Assembly (NCBI RefSeq): GCF_028622835.1
Contig: NZ_CP117677.1
Coordinates: 372,001-436,000 of the forward strand
Direction: 5' to 3'
Source: Caloramator sp. mosi_1
Lineage (GTDB): Bacteria; Bacillota; Clostridia; Clostridiales; Caloramatoraceae
Length of the DNA: 64,000 bases
The notes under the pieces were generated by a model. It saw only the letters and a list, made by a program, of their open reading frames with translations, did no database searches and was not told the DNA's origin. Position numbers and translations under genes: made by a program. Below, in pieces: positions 52,375-62,174 of this stretch. Within the stretch, counting starts at the first letter, position 1. Every line of letters starts with the position of its first letter.

Positions 52375-52951
52375 TTATTTTAAGATTGTATTCATCTTCT
52401 TGTATAATAAAAATGTCACAACCGAAGCCAGTATACCCTTTATTAAATTAAAGGGCATAATGCAGTATACTATTAGAGTATTTAAATCAACAACAAGACT
52501 ATTTACCTTTGAAGTCATCTGAACAACAGCTTTTATTGGAAATCCTAAAACCTTCTCATATAATGGTAAAAAACGTAATAGTTTGCAACTGACGCTACAA
52601 CTGCCATAACAAGCACACCTGCAATTAAAGATAAAATTGCTCCTTTTTTGTCTTATCTCTTTTATAAAGTGCACCAGCAGTATAAACTAAACTTGAACCC
52701 ACAATAAAGTTAGCAAGTTCACCAATACCAGATGTACTTCCCTTAGTAATAAGATGTAGAAGATTTTTCACCGCTTCAACAACTACTGCAAATACAGGTC
52801 CAAAGGCAAATGCTGCAAATAATGCAGGTACATCACTTAAATCAATCTTTAAAAAATCTGGGAAAAATGGTAGTGGAAACTCAATAAACATCACCAAATA
52901 GGCTATTGCTGCTAAAATCGAGATTTTTGTTAGTTTTTGTGTCTTTGACAT
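52375..52951 (-). CDS. ribU: riboflavin ECF transporter S component
   Basis: About 190 residues, start MSKTQKLTKISILAAIAYLV at 52951 with GGGAGGA. Family motifs: MFIEFPLPFFPDFLKIDLSD, VPALFAAFAFGPVFAVVVE, NLLHLITKGSTSGIGELANFIVG, and PFNLIKGILASVVTFLLY at the end, with six membrane helices. It binds riboflavin and works with a shared EcfAA'T module located elsewhere. Slips near 52645 and 52575. The FMN riboswitch upstream confirms the substrate. Confidence 0.92.
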
Positions 52952-52996
52952 AAAATCCTCCCTTTCTTAATCCCAGGGCGGAGAGAAAATAAAAAA

Positions 52997-53015
52997 CCTC
53001 TGAAATCTCCAGAGG
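52997..53015 (-). terminator. FMN riboswitch expression platform (terminator)
   Basis: CCTCTG / CAGAGG hairpin followed on the minus strand by TTTTTTATTTTC, between the aptamer and the ribU start. Confidence 0.85.
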
Positions 53016-53030
53016 CAAAAAAGATAAACC

Positions 53031-53132
53031 TTCTCCCATCCAGACTATACTGTCGGCCTCGGAATTTCACCGAGTCATGCCTTTCGGCTCGCGGGCTATA
53101 CCGCCGGTCGGGAATTGCACCCTGCCCTGAAG
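53031..53132 (-). promoter_or_regulatory. FMN riboswitch (RFN element)
   Basis: The minus strand shows the conserved RFN blocks in order: CTTCAGGGCAGGGTG, GCAATTCCCGACCGGCGGT, GCCCGCGAGCC, TGACTCGGTGAAATTCCGA, GGCCGACAGTATAGTC, TGGATGGGAGAAG. FMN binding should favour the terminator and shut off ribU. Confidence 0.96.
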
Positions 53133-53191
53133 ATTTTTATTCTTATTCTTTTATCTTATTATATAATAATTTCCAAATAAATTCAATAGCA

Positions 53192-53877
53192 CTAACTGCA
53201 GAATTTTTCTAAATCCAATATTTTTAAATAACGTCTTCCAGATTCTATTATTCCACTACTTTTAAATTCATTTACAATACGTGATAGTGTTTCTCTTGTC
53301 ATATTTAAAAGATATGCAATTTCTTGATAGTTTACATCAAGTTCTATCTCAACTTGTCCATTGTTATATTTACTATATCCATTAAAATACTCAAGTATAA
53401 AACTTACAAAGGAATGTCTGTGGTTTCCAGAACTTGTATATCCCTGTCTTATCATTTGTAAGTCCATACTTCTAATAATTAAACTATGAATATACCTTCT
53501 AAATTCTATATTTTCGTGTAAATAGCTTAATATTTTATCCCTTTCAATAAAATAAACACAGCTATTTATTGCTGCTTCATATTTAAAGGTAGACTCATCT
53601 GTAAACACAGAAAAGTTAAAAACTCTCCTGGAAATACAAAGCTGCAAATCATATCACTTCCCATATAGTTATCGTGCTTTATTGCAACTTTTCCCTTTTC
53701 AAGAAAGAAAAACTTACTTTTTATATTTTCTCTTTCTATTTCCTCACCCTTTAAGTATAAAACCTTCTTAAAATCACTACCAAAAATGTCGTAAAATTTA
53801 TTAACTGTGTTTTCTATGTCGTAAAAGTACCTTCTATGATGTGTAGTTAAAATTTTCTCATAAAGCCCCCTATCCAC
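53192..53877 (-). CDS. Crp/Fnr family transcription regulator
   Basis: About 228 residues. N-terminal cyclic-nucleotide-like barrel (LYLKGEEIERENIKSKFFFL, EKGKVAIKHDNYMGSD, FVFPGEFL), then a dimer helix and a winged HTH with VNYQEIAYLLNMTRETLSR and IVNEFKSSGIIESGRRYLKI. No N-terminal cysteine cluster as in true Fnr, and no RER-type cAMP site can be made out. One slip near 53620. Monocistronic, no obvious target nearby. Confidence 0.82.
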
Positions 53878-53992
53878 ATTCTCACTCCTTTTTATTAGAC
53901 TAATTAATATATCGTAATCTATTTAAAATAATTTAGTTAATTTTTATAAAAAATAAAAAAATATTATTTTAAACTTGTCCTATTTTAAAATT

Positions 53993-54035
53993 AAAGAGTC
54001 TAAGAAACACCCAAGTGGTGTTTCTTAGACTCTTT
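53993..54035 (-). terminator. terminator overlapping the amidohydrolase stop
   Basis: 19-bp perfect arms AAAGAGTCTAAGAAACACC / GGTGTTTCTTAGACTCTTT with a 5-nt loop. The last codons of the gene form one arm. Confidence 0.8.
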
Positions 54036-55178
54036 GTATACTACTTTACCCTCTATTAAAACATATTGCGTCTTTGACATTATATCAAGCGGAAATCTGT
54101 CTAAAACAACTATATCTGCATCCTTTCCTACCTCTAAAGAACCTACCCTATCATCAATTTTTAGTATCTTTGCTGGATTTATAGTTATTGCCTTTAAAGC
54201 CTCCATTTCATCCATACCGTGTTTTGCTGCAAGTGCTGCACAAAGAGGTAGGTATTGTATTGGAATAACACCGTGGTCTGTCATTATAGCAATATCTATT
54301 CCCTTTTACTTAAAATGCCTGCTGTTTCAAAGGTTAATTCCTAAGCTCTACTTTACTTCTCTCAGATAAACTTGGTCCAACTATAAGAGGATACCCCTCT
54401 TCCTTTAATTCATCTGCTATTAGATGCCCCTCAGTACAGTGGTCTAAAGTTAAATCTATATCAAACTCCTTTGCTATTCTAATAGCCGTAAACATATCAT
54501 CAGCTCTATGAGCGTGCACCTTTAAAGGTATTTCTCTTTTAAAACAGGTATTAGACTTTCATACTTTATATCAAAGTCTGGTTTATCTTCTTCCTCCTCT
54601 GCACTTTCCATTTTGTTTAGATATTCCTTTGCCTTATATAAAGTATCCCTTAAAAGTGCTGCAATTCCCATTCTTGTAGTTGGCATTTCGTGTTTTTCGT
54701 GATATGTTGATTTTGGATTTTCACCAAAAGCCACCTTTATAGCAGCTGGGCTCTTTACAATCATATCATCAATTCTTTTTCCATAGGTTTTTATTACTGC
54801 AAAACTTCCTGAAATAACATTTGCACTTCCAGGTCCTGAACAAACACAGGTTATACCGTTTTCATAAGCCTCTTTAAAGGTTTTATCCATTGGGTTTATA
54901 CCATCTATCGCCCTAAGATGTGGAGTTATAGGGTCAGTTGCTTCGTTGCCATCTGCCCCTTCAAATCCAACTCCATCCTCCCACATACCAAGGTGGCAGT
55001 GGGCATCTATCATACCAGGCATTATATATCCACCCTTTGCATCTATTACTTCAATTTCTCCATCGAACTCTTTTTCTTCTCCTACATATTTAATTTTTCT
55101 GCCCTCTACAAGTACGCAGCCCTTCTCTATAACTCTACCTGCCATAGTTAAAACAGTTCCATTTTTTATTAAAATCAT
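54000..55178 (-). CDS. metal-dependent amidohydrolase (imidazolonepropionase-like)
   Basis: About 390 residues. Start MILIKNGTVLTMAGRVIEKG at 55178. Metal ligands of the amidohydrolase barrel: PGMIDAHCHLGMWEDG, the later His in PLKVHAHRADDM, LTLDHCTEGH and the Asp in IAIMTDHGVIPIQYLP. C-terminal VGSLEVGKDADIVVLD closes the small beta-sandwich domain. Cytoplasmic. Slips near 54538 and 54320. The substrate cannot be assigned; the family includes imidazolonepropionase and prolidase-like enzymes. It lies 12 nt after tex. Confidence 0.87.
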
Positions 55179-55190
55179 TTAATAACCCCC

Positions 55191-57341
55191 TTATATCTTC
55201 ATTGAAAGTGCTATTCTCTTTCTTTCTAAATCGACCTCTAAAACCTTTACATCAACTACTTGACCTACCTTAACAAAATCTGCTGGATGTTTTACAAATG
55301 TCTCTGCTATCTCTGATTTATGAACAAGTCCATCTTGATGAACACCAATATCAACAAAGGCTCCAAAATCTGCAACATTTCTAACTGTTCCCTTTAATAT
55401 CATTCCTGGCTTTAAATCCTCCATCTTTAAAACATCACTTCTGAAGATAGGTTTTTCAAGTTCATCTCTTATATCTCTTCCTGGCTTCTTAAGTTCCTTA
55501 ACTATGTCAAGTAGTGTAGGTATTCCTATATTTATTTCTGATGCTATTTTTTCTTCTCCGTAGTTTTTAAGTCTTTCGTCTATATCCTGTAGTTTATTTT
55601 GCTTAACATCATCTTTACTATATCCTAATAGGTTTATAAGCTTTTCTGCTGCTTCATAGGATTCTGGGTGAACAGCAGTATTATCAAAAACATTATCTCC
55701 ATCTGTGATTCTTAAAAATCCTGCACATTGTTCAAAGGCCTTCTCTCCTAATCTTTTTACCTTAAGAAGTTCTTTTCTATTTTTAAACTTACCGTTTTCT
55801 TCTCTATATTCTACAATATTCTTAGCAATTGCAGTATTTATACCAGAAACATATGAAAGAAGTGCTTGTGATGCTGTATTTAAATCAACTCCAACAGAGT
55901 TTACCGCATCCTCTACAACTCCATTTAATGCCTCAGAAAGACGTTTTTGTGTTACATCGTGCTGATATTGACCAACACCAATTGACTTTGGATCAATTTT
56001 TACCAGTTCTGCAAGTGGGTCCTGTAGTCTTCTTGCTATAGAAATTGCACCTCTTAAAGAAACATTTATATCTGGAAACTCCTTTGCTGCAAGCTCTGAT
56101 GCTGAATAAACTGATGCCCCTGCCTCAGACACAACAACATAGAATATTTCCTTTCCTGTTTCCTCTTTTATTTCCCTTATAAGTTCTGATAAAAATGCCT
56201 CTGATTCACGTGATGCAGTGCCATTTCCTAAAGAAATAATATCAACATTATGCTTGTATATTAGCTCTTTAAGAGCTTTTGCTTCCCTCAATATCATTTT
56301 GAGGTTCTGTCGGATAAACTGTAGTAGTATCAAGTAATTTTCCTGTTTCATCTACAACTGCTATCTTACATCCTGTTCTAAATGCAGGGTCAAATCCAAG
56401 CACAACCTTATTCTTTACAGGAGGTTGTAACAAAAGATTTTTCAAGTTTATTGAAAAGACTTTTATTGCCTGTTCCTCAGCTTTATCTGTTAACATATTT
56501 CTAATTTCTCTTTCTATTGAAGGAGAAATTAATCTCACATAACTATCCTTTATTGCATCCTTTATGTATTTTGTTTCCTGTCCTTCTCTTTTAATTATTT
56601 TCTTTTCAAGATATAGAAGTATTTTATCAACTGGTGCCTCAATCTTAACTTGTAAAAACTCTTCTCTTTCTCCTCTATTTATTGCTAAAATTCTGTGGGG
56701 AACAATTCTGCAGACTGCTTCACTATAATCGTAGTACATTTCATAGGGAGAACGTTCATCCTTTGTCTTTTTAGTTGCTATGATTCCCTCTTTATAAGTA
56801 ATATCTCTAATTGACTTTCTAAAATCTGCGTTGTCTGATATATCCTCAGCTATAATGTCGAGGGCACCTGAAATTGCCTCTTCCTTTGTTAATACCTTTA
56901 ATTCTTCATTTACGTACTTTTCTGCTTCCTTTTCTAAATCCCCATCAAATTCCTGAGAAATAATTAAATTTGCAAGTGGCTCTAACCCCTTTTCCTTTGC
57001 TATCGTAGCTCTTGTTCTTTTCTTTGGTCTAAATGGTCTGTATATATCATCAACTTCTGTAATTGTTTCTGCTGCCTCAATCTTTGAAACAATCTCATCA
57101 GTTAGTTTGCCTTGTTCATCTATTAATCTTTTTACTTCTTCCTTTTTGATAGCAGATTTCTTAAATAGGTTAGTCTTTCGTAAAAATTTCTAAGAGTTGT
57201 ATCATCAAGATTTCCTGTAGCCTCTTTACGATATCTTGCTATAAAAGGAATAGTATTGCCTGAATCAATTAACTCTATGGTATTTTTGACCTGCCATTCC
57301 TTTATACTAAGTTCCTCTGACAGTCTTCTTATAATATCCAT
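55191..57341 (-). CDS. tex: Tex-like RNA-binding transcription accessory protein
   Basis: About 715 residues. Start [20 protein letters not shown] at 57341. Domains in order: N-terminal helical part with [44 protein letters not shown]; YqgF/RNase H-like part with [19 protein letters not shown] and [16 protein letters not shown]; helix-hairpin-helix with [18 protein letters not shown] and [17 protein letters not shown]-terminal S1 domain with [20 protein letters not shown]. Slips near 57145, 56735 and 56290. Confidence 0.93.
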
Positions 57342-57347
57342 TACCCA

Positions 57348-57712
57348 TCACTCCTTAAATAAACTTTCTACATCCTTTTCCATAACAAAAACCATTAGAT
57401 ATTCTCCTGTCTTTGTACTGATATCACAGTGAATACTTACAACCTTTACATTAACAATTTCCTCTATTATTGCCTCAAGTTTTCCTCTTAAAACGTCCTC
57501 AAGCATATACCTGAATTCTTTAATGGTTTTTCTCCCCTCTGGTGACTGAGCAAGTCTTTTTCCGCTGGAGTTAAAACCTTTTTTAGTCTTACTATTATCA
57601 TATCCTTAAATATATGTGCCATTGCTTCTTCAGCACCACGACCTATCTCTTCCTTTTCAAAATGTATAAGTGCATTGCTTATCTTCATTTCTAAACTTCC
57701 CTTTAGAGACAT
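57348..57712 (-). CDS. DUF2294 family protein
   Basis: About 121 residues, start MSLKGSLEMKISNALIHFEK at 57712. The family motif GRGAEEAMAHIFKDMIIVRL and, after a slip near 57560, SPEGRKTIKEFRYMLED and VVSIHCDISTKTGEY are all present. DUF2294 (Na-Ca exchanger/integrin-beta4-like in some annotation) has no established role. Its stop lies 6 nt before the start of tex. Confidence 0.85.
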
Positions 57713-57783
57713 AAAAATACCTCCATTTATAATTTCTATACTATTTTATATTTACCTTCCTATAATATCAAGGGAAATTTAAT

Positions 57784-58050
57784 TTATTTAAATATTAAAA
57801 AAGATATCAACAATTGAAATATAATCATTAAAGGCACTCCAAACTTAAACTTAGGCTTTCGTGTTTTATGGTGAAATATATGCATAGAAAGATATACACC
57901 AATGCTTCCACCAAGTAATGCAATCATTAGTAAAGTACTCTCCCTTATTCTCCATCCCTTGTATTTAGCTTTAAATTTATCAATCATAACCAAAAACATA
58001 CCTAAAATATTTAGGATTGCTACCCAAGTTAAATATGAAATTTCCAACAC
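57784..58050 (-). CDS. DUF1294 family membrane protein
   Basis: Intact 88-residue protein. Hydrophobic N-terminal helix, then the family motif DKFKAKYKGWRIRESTLLMI, ALLGGSIGVYLSMHIFHHKT and RKPKFKFGVPL. Three membrane helices. Function unknown. Confidence 0.87.
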   Translation of the reverse strand: MLEISYLTWVAILNILGMFLVMIDKFKAKYKGWRIRESTLLMIALLGGSIGVYLSMHIFHHKTRKPKFKFGVPLMIIFQLLISFLIFK

Positions 58051-58211
58051 TTTTATATATCCCCTTAAAATTAATTAAGTTCACCGTACCAATAACAGTA
58101 TTATAATATATTTTACACGATATTACTTATATTTTTTAAAATAAGTTACCTCAACAAACACACTACATCCGCTATAAGTTATGGTTGTTCACAGTCATCT
58201 ATATAATAAAA

Positions 58212-58240
58212 AATAATGTGTCCGATTAGGACACATTATT
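58212..58240 (-). terminator. terminator at the end of the small charged gene
   Basis: Perfect 12-bp arms AATAATGTGTCC / GGACACATTATT with a 5-nt loop. Confidence 0.8.
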
Positions 58241-58303
58241 CTTCTTCAGGCATAGTTTCTTTTTTCTGTTCTTCTTTTGTTTCTTTTCTTCCTTCTTTGC
58301 CAT
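58236..58303 (-). CDS. very small charged protein
   Basis: Starts MAKKEEKK at 58303 after GGGAGGGGTGATAAG and, allowing one slip near 58283, ends ETKEEQKKETMPEEE with its stop in the terminator arm, about 23 residues. Without the slip a Lys/Asn-rich frame runs on past the terminator. Strong ribosome site plus terminator suggest a real small gene, but no family is recognised. Otherwise the 376-bp gap 58051-58426 holds only the two terminators. Confidence 0.35.
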
Positions 58304-58384
58304 TCTTATCACCCCTCCCATTATAAGTTAACCAAATTTTTATAAATTATACAGGTTATAATAAATTTTTCTCGTAAAAATTCT

Positions 58385-58418
58385 AAAGACTGTCCTTCAA
58401 GTTGAAGAACAGTCTTTT
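58385..58418 (-). terminator. terminator of the rubrerythrin gene
   Basis: AAAGACTGT / ACAGTCTTT outer arms with inner CTTCAA / TTGAAG; nine bases beyond the stop. Confidence 0.8.
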
Positions 58419-58426
58419 TATACTCA

Positions 58427-58975
58427 TTACTTATTAAAATATCTTTCTAATAGCCCCTTAAATGCTGCACCGTGTCTTGCTTCATCCTTACACATTTCGT
58501 GAACAGTATCGTGTATTGCATCAAGGTTTAGTTCCTTTGCTCTTTTTGCAAGCTTTAACTTTCCTTCACAAGCACCATATTCAGCTTGAACTCTCATCTC
58601 TAAGTTCTTCTTTGTGCTGTCTGTTACCACTTCACCTAAAAGTTCTGCAAACTTTGCAGCGTGTTCTGCTTCTTCAATTGCTATTCTCTTATATGCTTCT
58701 GCAACTTCAGGATATCCTTCTCTATCAGCTTGACGGCTCATAGCAAGGTACATACCAACCTCAGTACATTCTCCTATAAAGTTCATCTTTAGACCTTCTA
58801 TTATTTCTGGATCAACATCCTTTGCAACTCCTATTCTATGTTCATCCGCCCAAACAAGCTTTCCATCTTCCTTTACTATAAACTTTTCCTTAGGTGCATT
58901 ACATTGTGGACACTTGTCTGGTGCCTCCATTCCTTCGTGAACATAACCACATATTGTACATACAAACTTCTTCAT
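58427..58975 (-). CDS. rbr: reverse rubrerythrin (NADH-linked peroxidase type)
   Basis: Intact 182 residues. The rubredoxin part is at the N-terminus: [12 protein letters not shown] and [13 protein letters not shown] bind the FeS4 iron, so this is the reverse type. The diiron four-helix domain follows with [48 protein letters not shown] and [20 protein letters not shown] (EExxH and DExxH). In clostridia it reduces H2O2 and O2 with electrons from NADH through rubredoxin reductase. A palindrome overlaps its -10 box. Confidence 0.94.
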   Translation of the reverse strand: MKKFVCTICGYVHEGMEAPDKCPQCNAPKEKFIVKEDGKLVWADEHRIGVAKDVDPEIIEGLKMNFIGECTEVGMYLAMSRQADREGYPEVAEAYKRIAIEEAEHAAKFAELLGEVVTDSTKKNLEMRVQAEYGACEGKLKLAKRAKELNLDAIHDTVHEMCKDEARHGAAFKGLLERYFNK

Positions 58976-59027
58976 ATTAACATCCTCCCTTTATATTAAA
59001 ATTTTTTATATTTCCTATCGACACTTT

Positions 59028-59057
59028 AATAATACCATATTATTTTTATTTTGACAA
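59028..59057 (-). promoter_or_regulatory. rubrerythrin promoter with palindromic operator
   Basis: Minus strand TTGTCA, 17 bp, TATTAT. The -10 box is inside AATAATA-TGG-TATTATT, a perfect 7-bp-arm palindrome. Peroxide repressor PerR is a natural candidate although the PerR consensus is not matched exactly. Confidence 0.55.
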
Positions 59058-59093
59058 TAGTTTTTGTAGAAAATTATTTTCCTTAATGAAATA

Positions 59094-59121
59094 TTGAAAT
59101 GCATTGTGATATGTATATAAT
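59094..59121 (+). promoter_or_regulatory. fmdB promoter
   Basis: TTGAAA, 16 bp, TATAAT, 35 bp before the ATG. Confidence 0.55.
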
Positions 59122-59156
59122 ATACCATAGAAGGGTATATAAAGGAGGTGTAGTTT

Positions 59157-59333
59157 ATGCCACTATATACTTACAAATGTGAAATCTGTGAAAATGAATT
59201 TGAAGAGTTAGTAAGAAATGCAGATGAAAAGGTTGAATGCCCTAAATGTAAAAGCTCAGTTGTTAAGAGAAAACTTCCTACAATAAAAGTAAATGGTTCA
59301 TCTAATGCCCCTAAGTCAAGTGGTTTTTCTTGA
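59157..59333 (+). CDS. FmdB-family zinc-ribbon protein, possible selenoprotein
   Basis: 58 codons to the first UGA: MPLYTYKCEICENEFEELV, then EKVECPKCKS complete one CxxC...CxxC zinc ribbon typical of FmdB regulators. The ribosome site AAAGGAGGTG is strong. After UGA the same frame continues Ala-Gly-Cys and ends at TAA 59343-59345, so reading UGA as selenocysteine gives a C-terminal Sec-Ala-Gly-Cys, a UxxC redox pair. A hairpin stands just downstream (59347-59363). FmdB proteins often end in cysteine-rich tails. Ordinary termination at UGA is the default alternative. Confidence 0.8.
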   Translation: MPLYTYKCEICENEFEELVRNADEKVECPKCKSSVVKRKLPTIKVNGSSNAPKSSGFS

Positions 59334-59346
59334 GCAGGATGTTAAC

Positions 59347-59363
59347 TTTGGCTGGATGCCAAA
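59347..59363 (+). promoter_or_regulatory. SECIS-like hairpin after fmdB UGA
   Basis: TTTGGC-TGGAT-GCCAAA. The loop begins 19 nt after the UGA and has G in its second position, within published limits for bacterial SECIS elements. It is separate from the terminator that follows. Confidence 0.35.
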
Positions 59364-59367
59364 ATTA

Positions 59368-59394
59368 AAAGTAGGTGAAATCCTCACCTACTTT
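59368..59394. terminator. bidirectional terminator
   Basis: Perfect arms AAAGTAGGTGA / TCACCTACTTT between fmdB and the coiled-coil gene; the arm includes the end of the latter. Confidence 0.85.
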
Positions 59395-59870
59395 ACTATC
59401 TTTAAATAATCCTTAATATCAAATACATCTTCTTCAGTTTGATATAGTTTGTGTTTTACAAATTTTACGTCTTTATATGTTGTCTTTAAAATACCCATCA
59501 TTGCAATATGGTTTTTAGCATTTTTAGCATCTAAATCCTCTAATCTTACCTCCAGCCTGTTTTGGCTTGCTCTTATTTCTGTTACATCAGTCCTCATTTC
59601 TTTTATATCTGTTTCAATAGAATCTACCCTGATTCTAATACCATCTATTCTCTTTTCGATATTATCCATTCTAATTTCAATATTATCCATTCTCTTTTCG
59701 ATGTTGTCCATTCTAATTTCAATGTTATCTATTCTCTTTTCGATGTTGTCCATTCTAATTTCAATGTTATCTATTCTCTTTTCAATACTATCAATTCTTT
59801 TCTCGATGTTATCTATTCTTTTTTCAATGTTATCCAACTTGTTCAAAATTAAATTTAAAACCTGTTCCAT
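59388..59870 (-). CDS. coiled-coil protein made of heptad repeats
   Basis: Intact 160 residues. Residues 12-80 are about ten near-identical heptads of the form IDNIEKR / MDNIEIR, a perfect a-d hydrophobic pattern, encoded by a 21/42-bp tandem DNA repeat. A less regular coil follows (DSIETDIKEMRTDVTEIRA) and then a globular-looking tail (KNHIAMMGILKTTYKDVKF). Similar proteins in clostridia are of unknown function; the repeats invite expansion or loss by slippage. No signal peptide. Confidence 0.8.
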   Translation of the reverse strand: MEQVLNLILNKLDNIEKRIDNIEKRIDSIEKRIDNIEIRMDNIEKRIDNIEIRMDNIEKRMDNIEIRMDNIEKRIDGIRIRVDSIETDIKEMRTDVTEIRASQNRLEVRLEDLDAKNAKNHIAMMGILKTTYKDVKFVKHKLYQTEEDVFDIKDYLKIVK

Positions 59871-59973
59871 CTATTCACCTCCAAAACACCCTTAATGATA
59901 ATTTTATACTAAATATACCTATACATCAATAGAAACTATATAATAAAATAAAACTTAACTCCACCTTCAATAT

Positions 59974-60211
59974 TTATAGCTCCAACCTCTCCCCGTGAAG
60001 TTCAATAATATTTTTACTATACTTAAGCCCAAACCAGTACCTCCATATCTTTTATTTCCCGACTTATCGATTTTATAAAATTTATTCCATATATATTCAA
60101 TCTCATCCTGCGGTATATTACTTCCTGAATTTATAACTTCAAATTTAACCCTATCATCTTCTTTATATAAATTTATCTCAACTTTACCTGTTGAATGTCT
60201 TATTGCATTAG
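59974..60211 (-). pseudogene. 3' remnant of a sensor histidine kinase (HATPase domain)
   Basis: About 80 residues: NAIRHSTGKVEINLYKED (end of the N box), VINSGSNIPQDEIEYIWNKF (G1 region), and YGGTGLGLSIVK (G2 box), ending in LHGERLEL after one slip near 60003. The dimerisation domain, membrane part and start are missing: upstream the sequence passes straight into the IS605-type element. Confidence 0.8.
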
Positions 60212-60314
60212 GTGAACTACCCCCACCTATAGAGGTGGTGGCTTCGTGGTCAATACTCCTATCGGAGCAAGTTTACCCACGCTCAAAGGGCTGTTCCATC
60301 CCCAGTTTTACCAT

Positions 60315-61387
60315 TTATATGGCTAATTTTAGTAAGTTCTTTGCTGCATTTACATCTCTATCGTGTTTAGCACCACAATTAGGACACTCCCACTCCCTCA
60401 ATGCTAAATTCTTTACCTCTGAGTTTTTATATCCACATTCACTACATATTTGACTTGATGCATAGTTTTGTGGTGCTATTATTATTTCTCTTCCATACCA
60501 CTTTGCTTTATATTCTAATATTCTTCTAAATTCTGCCCAGGATACTTCACTTATTGATTTTGATAAACATCTATTTTGTTGCATATTCTTTACCTTCAAA
60601 TCCTCTAAAACTATAACTTGGTTTTCGTTTATAATTTTAGAGGACAATTTATGAAGAAAATCTCTTCTTTGATTAGTTATTTTTTCGTGTAATTTAGCAA
60701 GTTTTTGCCTGTTTTTCTCATAATTTTTACTACTCTTTTGTTTCCTTGATAAATCTCTTTGTAGTTTCTTTATTCTTTTTCAGTTCTTCTTAGCCATTTG
60801 GGATTTTCTATTTTTTCTCCATCTGATAATATTGCAAATTCCTTTAACCCTAAATCTATTCCAATTTTTTATCTGCTTTTGGTAATTCCTTTATCTCTGT
60901 TTCTACTAATATCGAAGCATAATACTTTTCTGTTGGTGTTTTAGATATTGTTACTGATTTAATAATTCCTTCAAATTGCCTATGTTGTTTTATTTTTATC
61001 TTTGTTTTTAACTTTGGTATTTTTAAGTAACCGTCTATAATATCAACTGTCCCATTTTGATTATTTGTTGTATAGGATTGATATCCTTTTTTCTTCTTGA
61101 ATTTAGGAAAGCCTATGCTATTATCTCTAAAAAGCTCTTGTATGCCTTCTCTAAATTAAGCTGTGCATTAGCAAGAGCAAGGCTATCTACTTCTTTTAGA
61201 AAAGGATATTCTTTTTATATTGTGCAGGCGTTGTTTTTAGCATTTTCCCTGTTTGTTTGTAATGCTCTATCTTATCATTAAGCATTTTGTTGTATATGAA
61301 CCTTACACAACCAAATACTTTAGATAAATATTCCTTTTGTTCTTTTGTTGGGTATATTCTATATTTATAGGCTTTTAGCAAAGTCAC
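60315..61387 (-). CDS. tnpB: TnpB RNA-guided nuclease, copy 2
   Basis: Almost identical to copy 1; RuvC residues ([29 protein letters not shown]) and zinc-finger cysteines ([17 protein letters not shown]) present. GTG start at 61387. Slips near 61210, 61140, 61090, 60870 and 60780; the ones near 61210, 61140 and 60780 coincide with those in copy 1. The downstream end segment would give an omega RNA guide beginning CTAATGCAATAAGAC. Confidence 0.88.
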
Positions 61388-61389
61388 AC

Positions 61390-61614
61390 CTATTCACCTT
61401 GCTTTTCTATATATTTTTTATAACTTCAATTGGCCTTCACAATATTATCATTTATAAGCTTTCTTCTATATCTCGTTACTAAAACAAGATGATAATATAG
61501 CAAGAATACTGAATGATCATTATTATCAAAATCTATGTATCTATATAACCTCATTTTTCTAATGCTTATTTTGTATCTGAACGATGAATTTGTCAAGCGA
61601 CATTCATCACCCAC
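61390..61614 (-). pseudogene. tnpA: remnant of TnpA with internal deletion, copy 2
   Basis: Same N-terminal HSVFLLYYHLVLVTRYRRKL joined to the C-terminal YIEKQGE as in copy 1; the catalytic centre is lost. A one-base difference in the A run near 61425 separates the copies. Confidence 0.78.
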
Positions 61615-61647
61615 TTATAGAAGTAGGTGACTTCTGTCGCTGATTAG

Positions 61648-62083
61648 GTTAAATTTGCTAAATTATTTTTGCCTCCTTTAGCTGAAGATTGATAAGCTTT
61701 GCTTCATCCTCTGACTTTGCATTACTTAACTGAAGGTTTAATTTTTCTATATTAATCTCTGCACTTGCTATTTGTGACTCTATTTGTTCATTATATACTG
61801 TTAAAAGTGTCTGACCTTCCTTTACAGTATCTTTGATTTTTACACTTAAATTTTTAACTTCACCACTATTTTTAGCAACTATATCCTTAGTAGTTCCTGC
61901 AAATACAATACCAGTTGACTTAATTTTAACTGAAATATCCTGTTTTACTACCCTTTGCGGTATATATCTGATAGTTGATTGTGTGTTATTTGTGTTGAAC
62001 TTCTTAGAATAAAAATAATACACCGAAAACACAATAATTAAAGCTAAAACAATACCAATTAATACTTTGAAACTTCTTTTCAT
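61648..62083 (-). pseudogene. 5' part of a HlyD/MacA-type membrane fusion (adaptor) protein
   Basis: About 145 residues from MKRSFKVLIGIVLALIIVF at 62083 (GGGAGGAG upstream): one membrane helix, then the barrel/lipoyl half VVKQDISVKIKSTGIVFAG, VAKNSGEVKNLSVKIKDTV, EGQTLLTVYNEQIESQIAS and the start of the coiled coil. A slip near 61665 hides that the frame runs on to the IS605-type element (AKINLANLT), where it is cut off. An ABC ATPase and permease would be expected next but are absent. Confidence 0.8.
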
Positions 62084-62174
62084 TTTCTCTCCTCCCATCA
62101 AGTTTTAAACCCATTTTAAAGTTTAATTAAGGAGGGTAATTGACAAAATTATTAATAAATTGTGAATAAAAATA

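Larger units (their letters stand above)
60212..61647 (-). mobile_element. IS200/IS605-type element, copy 2
   Basis: 1436 bp, nearly identical to 38519-39955 and with the same ends (GTAGTTCAC on the tnpB side; TTTAAC just outside the tnpA side). Here the two sides belong to different truncated genes: an adaptor protein and a histidine kinase. Confidence 0.9.

Noticed and set aside
59028..59044. Definite PerR box before rubrerythrin
   Set aside because: The palindrome is real but does not match the PerR consensus closely; kept only as an operator candidate.
59640..59835. Regularly spaced repeats that could suggest a CRISPR array
   Set aside because: The 21/42-bp units are contiguous, without spacers, and encode coiled-coil heptads.
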